A stretch of DNA of 7,816 nt, from contig JAGYMG010000024.1 in the NCBI GenBank assembly GCA_018400675.1, forward strand, positions 1 to 7,816, given 5' to 3'. Source of the stretch: a bacterium (GTDB lineage: Bacteria > Patescibacteriota > Minisyncoccia > Minisyncoccales > CG1-02-41-26). This document shows positions 6,833-7,816 of this stretch, piece after piece. The notes below the pieces were generated by a model. It saw only the letters and a program-made list of their open reading frames with translations. It ran no database searches and was not told the origin of the DNA. The translations under genes were made by a program, and so were the position numbers. Positions within the stretch are counted from its first letter, which is position 1. Every line of letters begins with the position of its first letter.

Positions 6833-7761
6833 AAGGAAAGAAAGAAAATCTTGTAACTGTTGTTGTGGTTACGGTTGGTAAGAAAAATTATTTATCAAAA
6901 TGCCTGGAATCTATACAAAACCAAAGTTATCCTTGTTTGCAAATAGTTGTTATCGATAATTCCCTTAATCCGCAGTTAGCTAAAAAGATAAGCGATAATT
7001 TTTCCGGGATAGAAGTTTATTCCAGCTTGATAAATTTGTTTTACGCGGCAGCGTTAAATAAGGGAATCGAACTTAGCCGGGGAGAGTTTGTGCTTTGCCT
7101 TAATGATGATATTGTTTTAGAAAGTAATTTTATCGAAGAAGCGATTAAGGGTTTTTGGCTGAAAGAAGATATCGGGATGGTGACCGGTAAAATTTTACGC
7201 GGTGATAAAAAGACGCTGGATAGTACCGGCCTTTTCTTAAGTACATTCCGGTCGGCAAAAGAGAGAGGGTACGGCAGCCGCGATAGCGGTCAATTTCAAA
7301 AGGAAGGATTTGTTTTTGGCGCCTGTGGCGCGGCCGGCTTTTACCGGAAAAAGATGCTCGATGAGATAAAAGAGGGTGAAGAATATTTTGATTCAAATTT
7401 AGTTATATTTTATGAAGACCTTGACCTCGCTTGGCGGGCTAATCGCTTTGGCTGGAAGGGGTATTACCTGCCTAAAGCGATAGCCTATCATATCCGCGGC
7501 GGGTCTTTTCGCCCGGATTCGGGGTTTGATAAACCTTTTGCCCGCAGGTATCTTAGCGATAGGTTTCACGCTATCTTAATTAGAAACCGTTATTTAGTTA
7601 TAGCTAAAAATGAGACCGTAATTAATTTAATCTTATTTTTTATCCCGATTTTAATTTATGATATCTGCAGTTGGTTTTATCTGATTGTGTTTCGGCCGGG
7701 AGTTATTAAGTTTTTTTTAGGAAAATCTAATTTTCGCGGCAAGGCTATAGTTAAAGGTTGA
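6829..7761 (+). CDS. GT-A glycosyltransferase, GT2 family (WbbL-like), paralog of the preceding gene
   Basis: This 310-residue protein has the same motif order as its upstream neighbour: VTVVVVTVGKK, IVVIDNS, a DxD-equivalent at N92-D93-D94 (LNDDIVLESNF), GACGAAGFYRKKML, YEDLDLAWR with E196 and D199, and H221. The block from G(P/A)C.AA.FYR.KML through ED.DLAWR is close between the two, which suggests tandem duplication followed by divergence, with each copy probably adding a different sugar or making a different linkage. The C-terminal region, about 262-295, is strongly hydrophobic (ILFFIPILIYDI and following) and may insert in or lie on the membrane. The ATG overlaps the preceding stop in an ATGA, a sign of translational coupling. 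It is the last gene seen in the window, and the A+T-rich spacer after it may mark the end of the operon. Confidence 0.93.
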   Translation: MKGKKENLVTVVVVTVGKKNYLSKCLESIQNQSYPCLQIVVIDNSLNPQLAKKISDNFSGIEVYSSLINLFYAAALNKGIELSRGEFVLCLNDDIVLESNFIEEAIKGFWLKEDIGMVTGKILRGDKKTLDSTGLFLSTFRSAKERGYGSRDSGQFQKEGFVFGACGAAGFYRKKMLDEIKEGEEYFDSNLVIFYEDLDLAWRANRFGWKGYYLPKAIAYHIRGGSFRPDSGFDKPFARRYLSDRFHAILIRNRYLVIAKNETVINLILFFIPILIYDICSWFYLIVFRPGVIKFFLGKSNFRGKAIVKG

Positions 7762-7779
7762 AAAATAATAACTCTAAGA

Positions 7780-7807
7780 TATACTATTATAATCCTTTAA
7801 TAGTATA
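7780..7807. repeat. 10-bp perfect inverted repeat downstream of the last glycosyltransferase
   Basis: TATACTATTA (7780-7789) and TAATAGTATA (7798-7807) are exact inverted copies around the 8-base loop TAATCCTT. The stem is almost all A-T and no T-run follows, so it is a weak candidate for an intrinsic terminator. A binding site for a dimeric regulator, or a bidirectional transcription end, is also possible. Confidence 0.5.
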
Positions 7808-7816
7808 AAATATAAT
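7788..7816 (+). promoter_or_regulatory. Possible promoter region with two TATAAT boxes
   Basis: Perfect TATAAT hexamers occur at 7788-7793, partly within the inverted repeat, and at 7811-7816, the last bases of the window. Neither has a good -35 hexamer at the usual 16-18 base spacing; TTGAAA at 7758-7763 is 24 bases before the first box. With only 7 G/C in the last 55 bases, such matches can arise by chance. If real, they would drive a gene beyond the right edge. Confidence 0.2.

Noticed and set aside
7145..7396. Reverse-strand open frame of 83 codons inside the second GT2 gene
   Set aside because: It is antisense to a conserved GT2 region, has no ribosome binding site and shows no protein-like pattern.
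1..7816. CRISPR array, tRNA or rRNA gene, insertion sequence or phage gene
   Set aside because: Nearly all bases lie in long intact coding regions, and no regularly spaced repeats, transposase motifs or tRNA-like folds were seen.

Overview
The window is A+T-rich bacterial DNA in which every supported gene lies on the + strand, closely packed. It reads as part of a surface-glycan or glycolipid biosynthesis operon: a very large cobalamin-binding radical SAM protein, a small secreted protein, two GT-B (GT4-type) glycosyltransferases and two GT-A (GT2-type) glycosyltransferases. Large B12/radical SAM proteins next to glycosyltransferases are common in genomes of uncultured phyla (Omnitrophota, Elusimicrobiota and Planctomycetota relatives come to mind). 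That taxonomic guess is weak, because no rRNA or marker gene is present.

Layout. Positions 1-3246 hold the 3' part of a giant gene. Its reading frame is open through the left edge, so the real start lies outside the window. The visible 1081 residues contain the tail of one upstream module, then two complete B12-binding plus radical SAM modules about 485 residues apart, then a basic stretch and one hydrophobic C-terminal helix. The stop codon is embedded in a near-perfect ribosome binding site for the next gene (3251-3646), which encodes a 131-residue acidic protein with a signal peptide and no recognised family. After 35 bases come four glycosyltransferase genes at 3682-4854, 4866-5963, 5966-6832 and 6829-7761, with gaps of 11 and 2 bases and a final 4-base ATGA overlap. 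The last 55 bases are extremely A+T-rich (7 G/C) and contain a 10-bp inverted repeat and TATAAT boxes.

How the genes may work together (inference). The glycosyltransferases would add successive sugars to a lipid-linked acceptor at the inner face of the cytoplasmic membrane. The multi-module B12/radical SAM protein could methylate or rearrange an unactivated carbon of the sugar or lipid, and its C-terminal helix could hold it at the membrane. The secreted protein may belong to export or assembly, but nothing in its sequence proves this.

The points most worth following are the multi-module radical SAM protein with at least two intact cluster-binding modules and evidence of another upstream, its C-terminal membrane segment, the unknown secreted protein with the only strong ribosome binding site, and a terminator-shaped hairpin inside the first glycosyltransferase gene.
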